Counted from the first letter of the stretch, positions 21,935-33,661 are shown. The stretch: 64,000 bases of DNA from Bathymodiolus brooksi (GCA_963680875.1 OY804579.1:24785804-24849803), one strand, 5' to 3'. Numbers and translations are program-made. Notes: a model not told the origin generated them from the sequence alone.

Positions 21935-22660
21935 GAAACCGAAGTTGTAATATGTATAATATTATTTCTGGTAGAGAGAGTCGATGGCCTCAACCATTAT
22001 TTAAAAAATAGAATACAATGCCATCGTAGGACATAATAGGGACTTTGAACCAAAATCGCCAACTTTAGTCATATGTCCGCAAGGCACAGAATACATTAGA
22101 ACAAAGTGTTCATATTTTCCGAAAAACGTTTTGAAAATAAGACGAGATGATTCTGTTAAAATCATTAACACAGAAGATGGTAACTCTGTAAAAATTAATA
22201 TATGCACACATTACAAGATAGAACGTAACGTATGAAAATTGCCTAAATATATATAGACCTAGATATATTCATTCAAAATTTTGTATGTGGAGACGGGGAC
22301 TTTATTCTTCTATTTTGTTCACTTGGAGGTAGTATTTCCCGAAATTCAGGTACTTTAAAATGTTGGAATGAAGTTCATCAGTATTGCAGTGTGAGTAACC
22401 AAGCATCATGTACAATGTACACCTTTTATGAACATGTATAGACTACACCAAGATGCATGCCGAAATAGCTTGTAAACGTCGTTGTATTTCTTAATATGGT
22501 CATAATAAAACTCTTTTCTTGCGACTTTAAGATAATATTTTTATTTTACATATACTCGTTAACTAAATCTATACTTCTAACAGGTAATATCACCCACGCT
22601 GTACTAGTTAAGCTTCAATGTTTGCACCATCCAAGTTTTATAATTCAGTGCCGTTGTTAT
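21935..22660. other. Gene-free AT-rich sequence
   Basis: Nothing recognised apart from short frames without motifs. Confidence 0.4.
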
Positions 22661-22905
22661 AGAGCCATTTTTCCCCCATAGTCAGTTTTCCCCCCGGAAA
22701 AATGGCTAGGGGGAAAAACTACTATAGGAGCGTTATAGAGCCATTTTTCCCCCATAGCCAGTTTTCCCCCACGGAAAAATGGCTATATAGTAGGATTTCT
22801 CCCCGGAAAAATGGCTATGTAGTGGGATTACCCCCCCACCCCGGAAGAATGGCTATATACATGCAGTAGGATTTCCCCCCGAAAGAATGACTACATAGTT
22901 GTCCC
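22661..22905. repeat. Fold-back repeat of GGAAAAATGGCTA units
   Basis: Several imperfect units of about 46 bp carry CGGAAAAATGGCTATATAGT and their partial reverse complements CCATTTTTCCCCCATAG. The same words recur at 33009-33196. Confidence 0.75.
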
Positions 22906-23059
22906 CCTCTAAATATGGCTTGAATATTCAACTTAGTTGCTCTGTTAAATTTTACTACCACTTGCCAGTGCCACTTTTGGTCGACTATTAGTGTTGATGG
23001 GTTTACTAGCCAAATAGCTTGTACATGGATGATCCAAATGACTTTGAATGGGGTTTCCC

Positions 23060-23310
23060 AAAAGCAAAAAATAGGGCATCTAATGGGACATTATATGATA
23101 CCCCACCACATTTCGCAAGTAATTGAAGCGTGAAAAGTGGGTCAAAGTGACTTACTTTTGCCTGGACGCAGACCTACCATCCCAGATGCATTTACATTCA
23201 AGTTAACATGATCCTACAACTTATAGTTGCTGAGATATGAGCGTGCACGGGAACGCTGACGCTGACGCGCACATGGATGCCGAGGGTACTCCAATAGATT
23301 TTCTCAACGT
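23060..23310. repeat. Probable dispersed repeat with GACGCTGACGC run
   Basis: AACGCTGACGCTGACGCGCAC followed by GGGTACTCCAATAG resembles a repeat I recall from bivalve genomes. No second copy lies in the window, so this is weak. Confidence 0.3.
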
Positions 23311-23711
23311 CGTTGGGGCGAACTAAAAAAATATTGAACAGTCCTTTTTTTGGTGCTACAACAGCCCTTTTAAGTGCTAAAAACTATTTAAGCCAAGTCA
23401 CCACCAGTTCCTTTCCTTAAAATTATATAAACGTTCACCAAAGAATCCAGTGTTCCAGAGCCGACCATGCAGGCCTATTTATGTCACATTTTTTTAAAGC
23501 ATGGTCTTGTGTAAAAAATAAATCAGGTTTGAAGTTATTCACGTAATTTGTTACTTTACCTTAAAATTCGAAATAACTTCATTGAAAAAAACAGGCTCTG
23601 TATTAAAATTCTGAGACATTGTTTTAAGCTTTTTCCTAGCTCTTCAGATTGCAAGAAAAATATTTACACTATCTAGCTAAATTCAAATATATGAATGTTC
23701 AATTGAATTTT

Positions 23712-23973
23712 GCTCAATGAGTTAGGTCATTGGATCTAACAACTCATACAAGCCTATCACCAATACGGCGTGGGTTCGCGCCCGGCTTTGTAAATTACAA
23801 AAAGGGTGCAGTCGACTCGCAGCCGCAAGTGATAAAGCTTACCAGTTGCTTGCCCATGGTCGGTGGTTCTCTCCGGGTACTCCGGCTTCCTCCACCACTA
23901 AAACTGGTCGCCATGATATAGCTGAAATATTGTTGAAAGTGGCGTTAAAACACCAAAAATCAAATCAATCAAT
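23712..23973 (+). mobile_element. Complete tRNA-headed SINE with target duplication
   Basis: Flanked by CAATTGAATTTT (23700-23711) and CAACTGAATTTT (23974-23985), 11 of 12 identical. The head has a B-box GGTTCGCGCCC at 23773. The body contains GGTCGGTGGTTCTCTCCGGG, then CCATGATATAGCTGAAATAT and GTTGAAAGTGGCGTTAAA, and the element ends in ATCA repeats. The 63-codon frame across it is not a gene. Confidence 0.85.
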
Positions 23974-23999
23974 CAACTGAATTTTCAATTTTTCTTCCA

Positions 24000-24533
24000 A
24001 ATAAGTTCATGCAATATTTTGACCTCCAATAATTTGTGACAAGAAGAAGTAGAAGTGAAGATGTTGCTTTTGTCTATGAACTGCACCCAACTTTATAATA
24101 ATATACAAACTATTAGGCAAGATATGAAAGTTCAAAGCAGGTTTGTCAGAGGTCGACACATATTTGTATTGTTATACCTTGGTGTACAGTCAACGATGAG
24201 AGATGACACCCAGAAATATGTTCAATTTACATGCAATATAATAATTTGCACAATGAAATCACATTATGGAATGGGTTTGGCTTTTATCACATGACGAAAG
24301 ATAATATTCGCTTTATTTGCAATTAACAAGTCTACATTTACAATATCAACAAAGCATACATGTACAAATAAGCTTAATACATGTTTATGTAAGATTGACA
24401 CCTTATTTAGAAATTTAAATTTACTTGTAAGTATATTAACAATAACCGTTCATTGTCATTCAATTTGATGATAATTTAAATTCTTGAGTGTTTTTTTCAG
24501 TGATTTGATGTTATAATATAATATAGATGAAAT
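24000..24533. other. Gene-free AT-rich sequence
   Basis: A 79-codon frame at 24055 has no recognisable feature. Confidence 0.35.
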
Positions 24534-24560
24534 GACAGACAGACGGACGGACGGATGGAC
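24534..24560. repeat. GACA/GACG microsatellite
   Basis: Short (GACR)n run, about 7 units. Confidence 0.85.
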
Positions 24561-24704
24561 ATACTGATCACTGTAGGGTGCCGCCATTTTGGTGATAGGA
24601 CCCAAATTATTTGTTATTGATAAATCTGGATGTGAGTGAGTGAGTGAAACTAACGCAATTTTCCAAAGAAAATAACGTATGTACAATTTTATCTTTAGAT
24701 TTAT

Positions 24705-25083
24705 CTTATCTTGTATCTTTATTCTCATACAGCCAAATACAATGGTACAGAGAAAAATAACAACATAATAATAACATAACAAGACTATTTACAAAATATA
24801 CATAGGTTAAGGAACAACAGTGAGTACAAAACACCTTATTGATATGTTTGATAAATATACATAATTTTCGTAACAGCGATTGTTTTTTGGTAGATAGAAG
24901 TTCAAAGAATTTGACAACATTATGTCTTTTCATAAAATATTTTGGAAGAAGCTGCTTGCGTTTATCGTTTACAGAGGAACACTCTAAAACATAGTGGTAT
25001 TGATCGCCTAATGTCTGACAATTACATAAATTACAGTACCTGTTTTCTCTATCAATATTTCTCCATCTACCGGTTTCAATCAA
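24705..25083 (-). pseudogene. LINE C-terminal fragment, minus strand
   Basis: IETGRWRNIDRENRYCNLCN then LGDQYHYVLEC matches the fragment at 26680-27468 (ENGRWKNIARENRICPLCN...GDEFHYLFKC). This is the C-terminal zinc-binding region of a mollusc LINE. The rest of the frame is its 3' UTR, ending near an AATAAA. The same short sequence, TAACGTATGTACAATT, lies outside both ends (24673 and 25104). Confidence 0.7.
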
Positions 25084-25399
25084 CTAACAGAAATCTTAAA
25101 AATTAACGTATGTACAATTATAATAATTTTCTATATTTGATGGAAAATGGAATATTTCAGTTTAATAATGCAATTTTAATTCTTGCCGAAAATTGTTTCC
25201 TCTTTTATCATTGAGTGAGTGAGTGACAGACATGGGGTAATCGTAATTTGTAATCGTAATCGGTTGTAATCGATTACATTTTTCATGTAATCGAATGTAA
25301 TCTGTAATCGGACATTTTTTAGATTACATGTAATAGTAATGTAATTGACCCTGTAATCATGGTTACTTTCTGATTACATTTAGATTACTTTTCATCATT

Positions 25400-26679
25400 T
25401 GGACTTATTTTGTCTTAACTGAAACATAGATCTCCTTAGATATTTAATGTATGATTTATGTAAATGAATTTTGTTCATGAAATTTATTAAACAAATAATG
25501 TAGATATTATTATATGCTTAATTGCAATCAAAACTATCACAGCTACAAAAAATATTAAGTATAAATTATGACTTCAAAGACTTGATATCCAAACAAATAA
25601 TATCTCAATTTCAATTTCTTTAGGGTTTCAAAAATTCAGTGAAAACAGTTTGTCGGCTTGTGTAAAACACAACAAGCTCTAAAATTTTAAATTATCTGAC
25701 ACAACTTTCAAGATTTCATATATGAAATTGCTTCTATGACAGACTATCACCATTGTCCTCATGATTCGCATAAGATAAAGAAATATTTTATATAAACCAA
25801 AACATAGGTATCTCATGAAGATTTCCTATACAAGATTAAAAAGAGATTTAAATTTCAATAAGGATATTATATAAAAAGCAAAATGTAAATTATAATTTTC
25901 AGAAACATTTATTTATGATGCTCGTACATACATGTATATTACAAATTAACTGATAAATAGCAAGTTGTAATATTTGTAAAATTTTGGATTTTTTTTCAAA
26001 GAATAATCTAATGGGGCTTGTATCTGATATTCAGATATATGTGATATTTCTGCTTTTTATTTTGGTGCTGATTTTCCTTTTAATATTGGATTAAATGAAA
26101 ATGTTTTCATTACTTGTGGGTTACTATGCAACTTGTAATGGATATTTTATTAAACCTATTTACATCAATTAAGGATTTAGTTTTTATATTTAGACTGAGA
26201 AATTATGTACATTTTTAAGCAAGTTTTTAGAATCAGAATGATTTATGTTTTTTTTATCTTCTGAATTATATATCAAGGACAAACATTCAAATGGTGTGAA
26301 ATTTAGTAATGGTGATTGTTACATAATTTGGTGTCATAAATAATACCTTAATTACAAATTTTATCAGGTAATTAACTGCTAGTTTATTATCCTCAATATA
26401 TTTTCACAGGATGTTTGAAATTATTTGATATATATTATTAAAATGTGCAAATGTATGTTATAATATTTACTAATAGTATAAGATGGAATCAATATTGGTC
26501 GTATATAAGAGAAGACATATTTTATGAATAATAGGAAAATGAGAATTGCTGTTTATAATTTACAATCTACTGTTTGTTATTGCATGTAATGATCACATTA
26601 CAACTGAATTGTAATTCATAGTTCTGATTAAGAAATACATTAAAACATATAAGAGATATTGGACAGATGCACACGAGAC
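25400..26679. other. AT-rich interior of the hAT-like element
   Basis: No frame with transposase motifs, no dimerisation domain and no RNA gene seen. Confidence 0.5.
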
Positions 26680-27468
26680 TAGGTTAGATTCTTTATTTCT
26701 CTCAAACCATAATACATACAGGTATAGAGATATGAAAATATGTGCACTATTTACAATATATACAGACAGGTCATAACAAGAGGTTAACCGGTAGTCGACA
26801 CACCTTTATTAATAATTCTGACAAAACGACATAATTTTTGAAGTTCTATTTTTGAAGTTGATGTCATTAATAGTTTGAACTTTATTATGTTTGGATTTAT
26901 ACGAATGTTTTTCTTTATATAAATTTTTCTTTGATTGTCGAAATACTGACATTTAAATAGATAATGAAATTCATCTCCAATTTCTCCATTATTACATAAG
27001 GGACATATTCTATTCTCTCTGGCTATGTTTTTCCATCTACCATTTTCGACTGGTAACTTATGGTTTGTTGTTCTAAATTTACTTAATGTCAAATTATCCT
27101 TATCATTTAAAATATTTAAGTAGTTTTCGAAAACCAAATTATCTTTATATATTCTGTAATTCAGTGCCTTCGGATAGTCGTTTACTGAAGAAAGCCACGT
27201 TTGATGATATTGATCAGTGAGATTTTGTTTAATTGAGTGTTTCAACCACAATTCATTAATAAAAGTTTGTGACTCCCAAATATAATTAAAACCACAATTA
27301 CACAATATATGTTTTACATATTTCAACCACATAAAGTTTCTATCTCTCACTCGCAACATATTATACATACATTTCTTAATGATAGCAGATAGTTTTGTTT
27401 GCTTTCCACTGATTAATTTAGCCCAAAAAGATATTGTTCTAACTTTTATATCAAAATAGACAAAATAA
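26680..27468 (-). pseudogene. 5'-truncated LINE ORF2 C-terminus nested in the hAT-like element
   Basis: One open frame from about 27468 to 26784: FDIKVRTISFWAKLISGK, WLKYVKHILCNCGFNYIW, LSKFRTTNHKLPVENGRW and CPLCNNGEIGDEFHYLFKC. The last piece is a C-x2-C...H-x4-C motif. The 3' UTR ends with GAAATAAAGAAT near 26690. No stop interrupts the frame, so the insertion is fairly young, but all RT motifs are missing. Confidence 0.75.
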
Positions 27469-27901
27469 CATAAAACACTAATGTATTGGTTGTCATGACA
27501 TTACATGTAATCAGTAATGTAATCGATTACATTTACAAAGTGATTGTAATTTAATCGATTACATTTGGAAATTTATGTAATCGTAATGTAATTTAATCAT
27601 GAAAATTGCAAAGTAATTGTAATGTAATCGATTACATTTGAAAGTAATTGACCCCAAGTCTGGTGAGTGAGTGACTAGAACTTCACTTAATGCAATTTCT
27701 GAAAAAAATAACGTATGTACAATTATATCTTTAGATGTATAAATAAACTAGATGTACCCAAGAGCCTGAATCGCTCATCTGGCAAAACAACACCTTATAA
27801 CCCTTATGCAAAATGTAATTTCCACAGGTGGGTTTTTGGGACTTTAAGGGTATGCATATGGAATATGCACTTAGGAAATATCTAGATGGATTGACAGAGA
27901 A

Positions 27902-29000
27902 AAAGTATGGAAATTAGATGATAACTGTATCCACCAAACAAACGAATATAAATATATGGGAGTATATGTAACAAGAACTCTGAAATCAAACTATCATGTC
28001 CAAACGTATATCAAAGATAACATGGATAACAAAATTAATTGCATGTCCCGTATTCTTGCTGAACACGGCAATCTTAATCGTGTTGAGTTCGGGGACGCGT
28101 TATGGAATTCAGTTCTCCGACCTTCAATTTCACATTGTTGTGGAGCTTGGCTTACATCCTCTAAAGTAAACGAAAATTTGTTAAGCAGCATACAATTTCG
28201 AGCGGCGAAGATCATAATGAAAACAAAGGTGAATATGTCTAAAGCGGCTCTTCTTATCGAGCTTGGGTGGGAAACTATCAATAATTTTTTGAATAGACAG
28301 AGAGCCTCATATTTTTCTTATATAAATAACTTATCAAATAAAAGACTCTGCAAGATAGTTTTTGATGAGATACACGCTCTTTCCGCTCATGCTTGGGACT
28401 GCTTACCTGCTTTGAAAACCGTATTTGAATCAGTAGGACTTGACTATTTGTATCATGTAAACGACTTTAACAAAGAAAGGTTTAATGCTGGTATGGGTCA
28501 GTTCTCCTCCACAAAACTAAGAAATGAAATCATGAGTAAAAGTTCTCTCCGTGACTATATTACATGCTATAGACACAAAGGGAAGCAACCCTATCTCGAA
28601 GATATGAGAGATTTTGAGGGATCTAGACTTAAACTTCTTTGTCGAACCAATTCGCTGTGCTTAGATAATTTGCTAAACAAAATGAGTTTAAAAAACAGTA
28701 ACAAATGCTCTCTATGTGACTGTAATGTAGTAGACGATTTATGTCATTTCCTCTTGTTATGTCCTGCATTAGAAAAAATAAGAAGGCCTCTTTTAAATGA
28801 TACAATGTATCTCGTTTAACACTGTGGAACTTGATTGTGTGGACCTACCTAATTATAAAAAAATTAAATTGTTGATTGCAGATTGTGGTTTTTATGTAAA
28901 TGAAATTGAAGACATGTATTTAGATGTAATTGGAAGAAATCTTTTAAAGAAATTATACCATGAAAGAAATATAATTTTAGCACAATCAAATGTTTTATGA
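27902..29000 (+). pseudogene. 5'-truncated LINE: RT thumb and C-terminal domain
   Basis: Begins near VWKLDDNCIHQTNEYKYMGV, the Y-x-Y-MGV block after the RT active site. It continues with PSISHCCGAW, FRAAKIIMKT and CSLCDCNVVDDLCHFLLLC. A frameshift near 28805 moves the last 60 codons (KIKLLIADCGFYVNEIED...) to another frame, ending at 29000. The RT catalytic palm is absent. An AT-rich 3' UTR runs to about 29335. Confidence 0.75.
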
Positions 29001-29335
29001 CTTAACTCGTTGTTTCTTTTTTCTGTTATTTTTATAGATATCACTTGTATTATTCATCATGTAAGTTTGTATTCAACTATTGTCTGTATTTTACTTTAAG
29101 ACATGTTTTATACATTATGTAGATTTTTGTAGTTTTATGTATATGATGACTTTTTATGTATTGCCAATTTAATAATATACTTATATTGAAATAATAATTT
29201 CACGCTATGAACATTTTATTCTACATATTTTAACTTTTATACTATGTGTCATTTGTAAATATAACTTTGTATCTAATGGACCACTATTACCCCGGTAGTG
29301 GTTGTCCCCGTTGTAAAGGAGTAGATTTCCAAATA
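29001..29335 (+). other. 3' UTR of the preceding LINE
   Basis: Ends with GGACCACTATTACCCCGGTA and TAGTGGTTGTCCCC, then a (TA)n run. No further coding sequence. Confidence 0.5.
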
Positions 29336-29352
29336 ATATATATATATAATAT

Positions 29353-29516
29353 ATACGTCTGAAAATTAAACCAAACAGTGTTAGAATTAGATTTTAGAGC
29401 TGTCAAATTTTTGTTCTTCCCTCGACGGGATTTGAACCCACACCATTGATACACTGCAGCACCATTCGCTTAGCCTTACGTCCAGCGCCCTAGACCACTC
29501 GACCACATCCACTCCC
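29353..29516 (-). mobile_element. tRNA-Leu-like SINE, copy 1
   Basis: Reverse complement: a head with an A-box-like GTGGTCGAGTGGTCTAGGGC and a B-box GGTTCAAATCC, resembling class II (Leu/Ser) tRNAs. The body runs to TTTAATTTTCAGACGTATAT. It lacks a foldable tRNA end, so it is not a tRNA gene. Five copies lie within 2.8 kb. Confidence 0.7.
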
Positions 29517-29531
29517 ATTAATATATATATA

Positions 29532-30809
29532 TGTTGTGTACAAGTTGCAATTTTGTACAAGTTATGACTTGTACAAAAATATTGTGCAAGTTATAACTTG
29601 TATGACACAAAAATACAAGTTAAAACTTGCACAATTTTGACCTGTGCAAGTTATAACTTGTACAAAATTCAGCCAAAAAAGTGTTTCAACTTGTACAACT
29701 TTTCTGAGAAATAATAAATTCATATTTCAACTTGAAAAGTAATTTATTACAACAAAATAGCAAAAACTATCTACATAAGCAAAACTAGCACACAAAATGT
29801 TTATTCACAAGTGAAATTCATTTTAGGAATTTTAGTATCTTACATGAAAAAATGACAAATCAATCAAAGACATGTACATTTGTTTTAGTTAATTTAGACA
29901 ACTATTTATTAGTACAAGAAAGTGACTGGTGGCATCTTGAAATTGAATTACACAATACTTTAAATTTTCTGCATTTACACCTACTTGTTTTGAAGCTACC
30001 GTTCTTACAGTTACAATGGAAAAATCCCTGACCTCCGCTCATTGACAACTTACTTGCAACCGCTCTCAAACTCAATTCACTATCAGGCACATCTGATCCA
30101 TTCACAGCTTCATTCTCACAGAACTCAATTTGATTTCTACTTAAGTAGCTATTAATCAAACCCACGTTTGTACTAACTTTGTAACCACCATGATCATTTA
30201 CTTGTGTAGCAACACCTTTGATATTTCTTGGATCAGTAGGACCTCTATCTACTGCGGGAATTGGTATAACTACATTGTCTCCTTTCTTAAGAACTGTTTG
30301 CCGTTGCTTAGTGATCTTTGTTAGTGAATCAGCCTGCGTCTGTTGTTCTGATAATGCGCACTTACAGGCACGAACTATATTTGAATTGGTTATTTTTGAG
30401 AAGAAATCAACTTCCTGAGTTTCCGGTAATGTATACGGAATAACGCTGTCAGAAAATGCTCGTTTACGTACTCGCTCAGTATGTCCGCAGTCAGTTTCAG
30501 TAACAGTATTTCCAATCTCTGTATCTGTGTTAATGTTTGTCCTAATATAGATATTGCTTATTAGTTTGTACTACAGAGTTTAATTCATGCAAATAAAAAA
30601 TCTGGTTTAGTTTGGACACTTTAGTAATGTATTGTTAGTAAAATATACAGATCTAAAAAGTTGTACAAGTTGAAACACTTTTTTGGCTTAATTTTGTACA
30701 AGTTATAACTTGTACAGGCCAATATTGTACAAGTCATAACTTGTATTTTTGTGTCGTACAAGTTATAATTTGTACAATATTTTTGTACAATCACAACTTG
30801 TACACAACA
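29532..30809. mobile_element. Ginger/KRBA2-like deletion derivative with 150-165-bp inverted ends
   Basis: The left end starts TGTTGTGTACAAGTTG, and the right end mirrors it through about 30657-30809. Both arms are built from palindromic words such as TACAAGTTATAACTTGTA. It is inserted in an (AT)n tract, so the target duplication cannot be read. TGTNR termini fit the Ginger group, and the internal frame is the C-terminus of a KRBA2-type integrase. The catalytic core is gone. Confidence 0.6.
29902..30540 (-). pseudogene. C-terminal exon of an integrase-type (KRBA2/Ginger-like) transposase
   Basis: 212 uninterrupted codons, the first part without any ATG. KGDNVVIPIPAVDRGPTDPR and NIKGVATQVN are the chromo/SH3-like part after an rve integrase core. 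GGQGFFHCNCKNGS...RCKCRKFKVLCNS...CHQSLSC is the cysteine-rich tail typical of KRBA2-like proteins. An acceptor-like CTATATTAG stands directly before the frame, so this may be a last exon. No D-D-E catalytic residues remain in the element. Confidence 0.6.
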
Positions 30810-30830
30810 TATATATATATATATATATAT

Positions 30831-30993
30831 ACGTCTGAAAATTAAACCAAACAGTGTTAGAATTAGATTTTAGAGCTGTCAAATTTTTGTTCTTCCCTCG
30901 ACGGGATTTGAACCCACACCATTGATACACTGCAGCACCATTCGCTTAGCCTTACGTCCAGCGCCCTAGACCACTCGACCACATCCACTCCCT
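30831..30993 (-). mobile_element. tRNA-Leu-like SINE, copy 2
   Basis: Nearly identical to copy 1. It follows the Ginger-like element across an (AT)n run. Confidence 0.7.
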
Positions 30994-31011
30994 GGATATA
31001 TATATATATAT

Positions 31012-31174
31012 ACGTCTGAAAATTAAACCAAACAGTGTTAGAATTAGATTTTAGAGCTGTCAAATTTTTGTTCTTCCCTCGACGGGATTTGAACCCACAC
31101 CATTGTTACACTGCAGCACCATTCGCTTAGCCTTACGTCCAGCGCCCTAGACCACTCGACTACATCCACTCCCT
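31012..31174 (-). mobile_element. tRNA-Leu-like SINE, copy 3
   Basis: Same family, joined to copy 2 by a short (TA)n. It is the first member of the 471-bp tandem block. Confidence 0.7.
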
Positions 31175-31482
31175 AAAAAAAGGAGCTTCAATAGTCGTAG
31201 TGTTACCTTGTCTCGTAAGGCAAATCTAGGGATAGGCGTAAGACATGTGTATAAGCGTGTGTAGATGGTACATATATACTTAATATTATAATTTGACAGC
31301 AATCTAACTCAGCAATTTTTAATATATTGGATAGGATAATGAAGAATTATTCATTATACAGTCACAGGAAATAAAGTATATTATACAAACGTCTAGAAGC
31401 AAGTGACAACCATACAATATATCTGTCCCACTGGATCTCAAAGTTACTTTAAAGGATACTAGGTTAATACTAAATATTATAT

Positions 31483-31645
31483 ACGTCTGAAAATTAAACC
31501 AAACAGTGTTAGAATTAGATTTTAGAGCTGTCAAATTTTTGTTCTTCCCTCGACGGGATTTGAACCCACACCATTGTTACACTGCAGCACCATTCGCTTA
31601 GCCTTACGTCCAGCGCCCTAGACCACTCGACTACATCCACTCCCT
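31483..31645 (-). mobile_element. tRNA-Leu-like SINE, copy 4
   Basis: SINE of the second 471-bp unit. Confidence 0.7.
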
Positions 31646-31953
31646 AAAAAAAGGAGCTTCAATAGTCGTAGTGTTACCTTGTCTCGTAAGGCAAATCTAG
31701 GGATAGGCGTAAGACATGTGTATAAGCGTGTGTAGATGGTACATATATACTTAATATTATAATTTGACAGCAATCTAACTCAGCAATTTTTAATATATTG
31801 GATAGGATAATGAAGAATTATTCATTATACAGTCACAGGAAATAAAGTATATTATACAAACGTCTAGAAGCAAGTGACAACCATACAATATATCTGTCCC
31901 ACTGGATCTCAAAGTTACTTTAAAGGATACTAGGTTAATACTAAATATTATAT

Positions 31954-32113
31954 ACGTCTGAAAATTAAACCAAACAGTGTTAGAATTAGATTTTAGAGCT
32001 GTCAAATTTTTGTTCTTCCCTCGACGGGATTTGAACCCACACCATTGTTACACTGCAGCACCATTCGCTTAGCCTTACGTCCAGCGCCCTAGACCACTCG
32101 ACTACATCCACTC
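31954..32113 (-). mobile_element. tRNA-Leu-like SINE, copy 5
   Basis: Closes the tandem block and runs into (TA)n. Confidence 0.7.
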
Positions 32114-32819
32114 TATATATATATATATATGCATATAATATGAGAATTAGAAGTACTCCGAAAAGAATTTTTCGTATGTGTCAAGATTTGCATCATTGAT
32201 GAAACTATTGTTTTGACGGAAGGTGTTTTCGAAGAGGTTCGCACCTCTATACTTTTTTTTCAATCCGTTATATTCTTTTACATTTTTGGTATGAGATGGA
32301 TTGAATAATGCATTTGATTATTGACCGATCGTAGTTGACGATACTTGCAAATATGGTGTGTTCGAAGAGGTTTGCATTGTGAAATTGTTCAATCGTTTGT
32401 AACGCAAGGAAAAAGAGTTGTGTACTTAAAATTTGACGGGATATGCATTAAAATGTACCCTGTACCCGAATATATGCAATAAGACCCCTGAGAACTATAC
32501 CCAAATCTATGCAGTTAGGAAATTAGTACCTAAATGTGCATATTTGTCACGGACTGAATAAGATTAACAAAGTAACTATAGTATGTTAGACTTCGCCTTT
32601 GGTTTTTGAAAGACGAAATTAAAACACGAAGGCTCCTTCCCTAGCTCAGGGTTTCGCCGATTTTCCAACTTGGAATATCGGGTTCCACCTTCCCCCCCAC
32701 CCCCACCAGGCTGGTGACCTTGCGAGAACCCCATATCTGTAAAACGGTCGTTCATTTCGCCGACGGAAAACTTGCCTTTAAGTTTACCATGCCTTCACAT
32801 TCGCGTTGTGAGTTCAACC
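32114..32819. other. Gene-free sequence
   Basis: A duplicated GTGTTTTCGAAGAGGTT-like word lies near 32224 and 32357. Nothing else is recognised. Confidence 0.4.
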
Positions 32820-33008
32820 TACGATTAGGCTAGGTTTAAGGCAAGGTTTAAAATTAGAATTAAGTTAAGGCCTAGGTTTAGGGATAGTGTTGGACCGAGG
32901 GATTCGGTGAGGATTAGGCCTAAGAGTAGGGTAAGGTTTAGCCTAGAGTTGGCATACTTTAAAGGTCTTGGTTGGGTAAGTTTACGTTGAAGTCAGGGTT
33001 ATGTTAAG
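32820..33008. repeat. Degenerate GGTTTAGG-type low-complexity stretch
   Basis: Scattered GGTTTAAGG, GGTTTAGGG and TTAGGCC words in one orientation. They are too irregular to call a telomere remnant. Confidence 0.4.
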
Positions 33009-33196
33009 ACGAGGGGGGAAATTGACTATATAGCCATTTTCGGGGGGAAAATTCTACTATATAGCCACTTTTCCCCCTGTCGAAAACTGGGGGGGGGGGA
33101 ATGGCTATGTTCAATGATATAGTCATTTTTCCGGGGGGTGGCTATATAGTCAGTTTTCAGGGGGGGGGGGGGTGGCTAGGGGGGAAAACTACTAAA
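33009..33196. repeat. G-rich fold-back repeat
   Basis: Units CTATATAGCCATTTT and GGGGGGTGGCTATATAGTCA face each other, ending GGGGGAAAACTACTAAAGGA. It shares its words with 22661-22905. Confidence 0.75.
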
Positions 33197-33235
33197 GGAC
33201 ACCGTCATTAAGTTAACGTTAAGATATATAGAATC

Positions 33236-33388
33236 TAACACCGGGGAGAGTACAAGTTAGGGAAATCTCCGACACCCGAGGGTAAGATTTCAATCGTTCT
33301 CTTTACGAGGCTTGCCGAGTTAGAGAACGATTATAATCTTACCCAAGGGTGTCGGAGATTTCCCTATCTTGTACTTTTTCCGGTGTTT
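33236..33388. repeat. Near-perfect 65-bp hairpin (MITE-like)
   Basis: The left arm runs AACACCGGGGAGAGTACAAG...AGAACGATT-type sequence and is mirrored after a loop of about 20 bp (near 33303-33321). The pairing is almost complete, including GAAATCTCCGACACCC with GGGTGTCGGAGATTTC. Confidence 0.9.
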
Positions 33389-33661
33389 GATTTTATTTCT
33401 CACTAAACACCTAATTGTTTTTGTTTACATTCCATCGAGCGTTTTCCCGCAATATATTTTTCCATTGTTGAAGTAAATATTCGATTTATCCATATGCAAC
33501 CGTATCTCGGCAGTATTTCAAATGTATTTCATCATAAAGTACAATGTATTTAATAAATATATTATAAATGTTACTACAACAGAGATAAATACCTGTAAAC
33601 AAATATTTGAATTTGGTCAAAGGGAGGTAATTTCTTTCTTTACGTTAGTTACTAACAACTA
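33389..33661. other. Gene-free AT-rich sequence
   Basis: Nothing recognised between the hairpin and Penelope-like copy B. Confidence 0.4.

Larger units (their letters stand above)
25227..27662. mobile_element. Non-autonomous hAT-like element
   Basis: The ends are CAGACATGGGGT and, reverse complemented, CAGACTTGGGGT. They are flanked by the 8-bp direct repeat GTGAGTGA (25219-25226, 27663-27670). Subterminal regions of about 170 bp are full of GTAATCGATTACATT words in both orientations. An 8-bp duplication and a CAG start fit hAT transposons. The flank is a GTGA microsatellite, which weakens the duplication evidence. The interior is AT-rich, has no transposase, and holds a LINE fragment. Confidence 0.6.
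31012..31953. repeat. 471-bp tandem duplication containing a SINE
   Basis: The word ACGTCTGAAAATTAAACC recurs at 31012, 31483 and 31954, exactly 471 bp apart. The two full units look identical over long stretches, so the duplication is very recent. The 71-codon frames at 31319 and 31790 are identical for that reason. Confidence 0.95.

Noticed and set aside
29353..32113. Genuine tRNA genes
   Set aside because: A- and B-box-like words are present, but no complete cloverleaf or acceptor stem is visible; the copies share a common non-tRNA body, so they are SINEs.
32820..33008. Interstitial telomeric repeat
   Set aside because: TTAGGG occurs only sporadically among irregular GGTTTA words.
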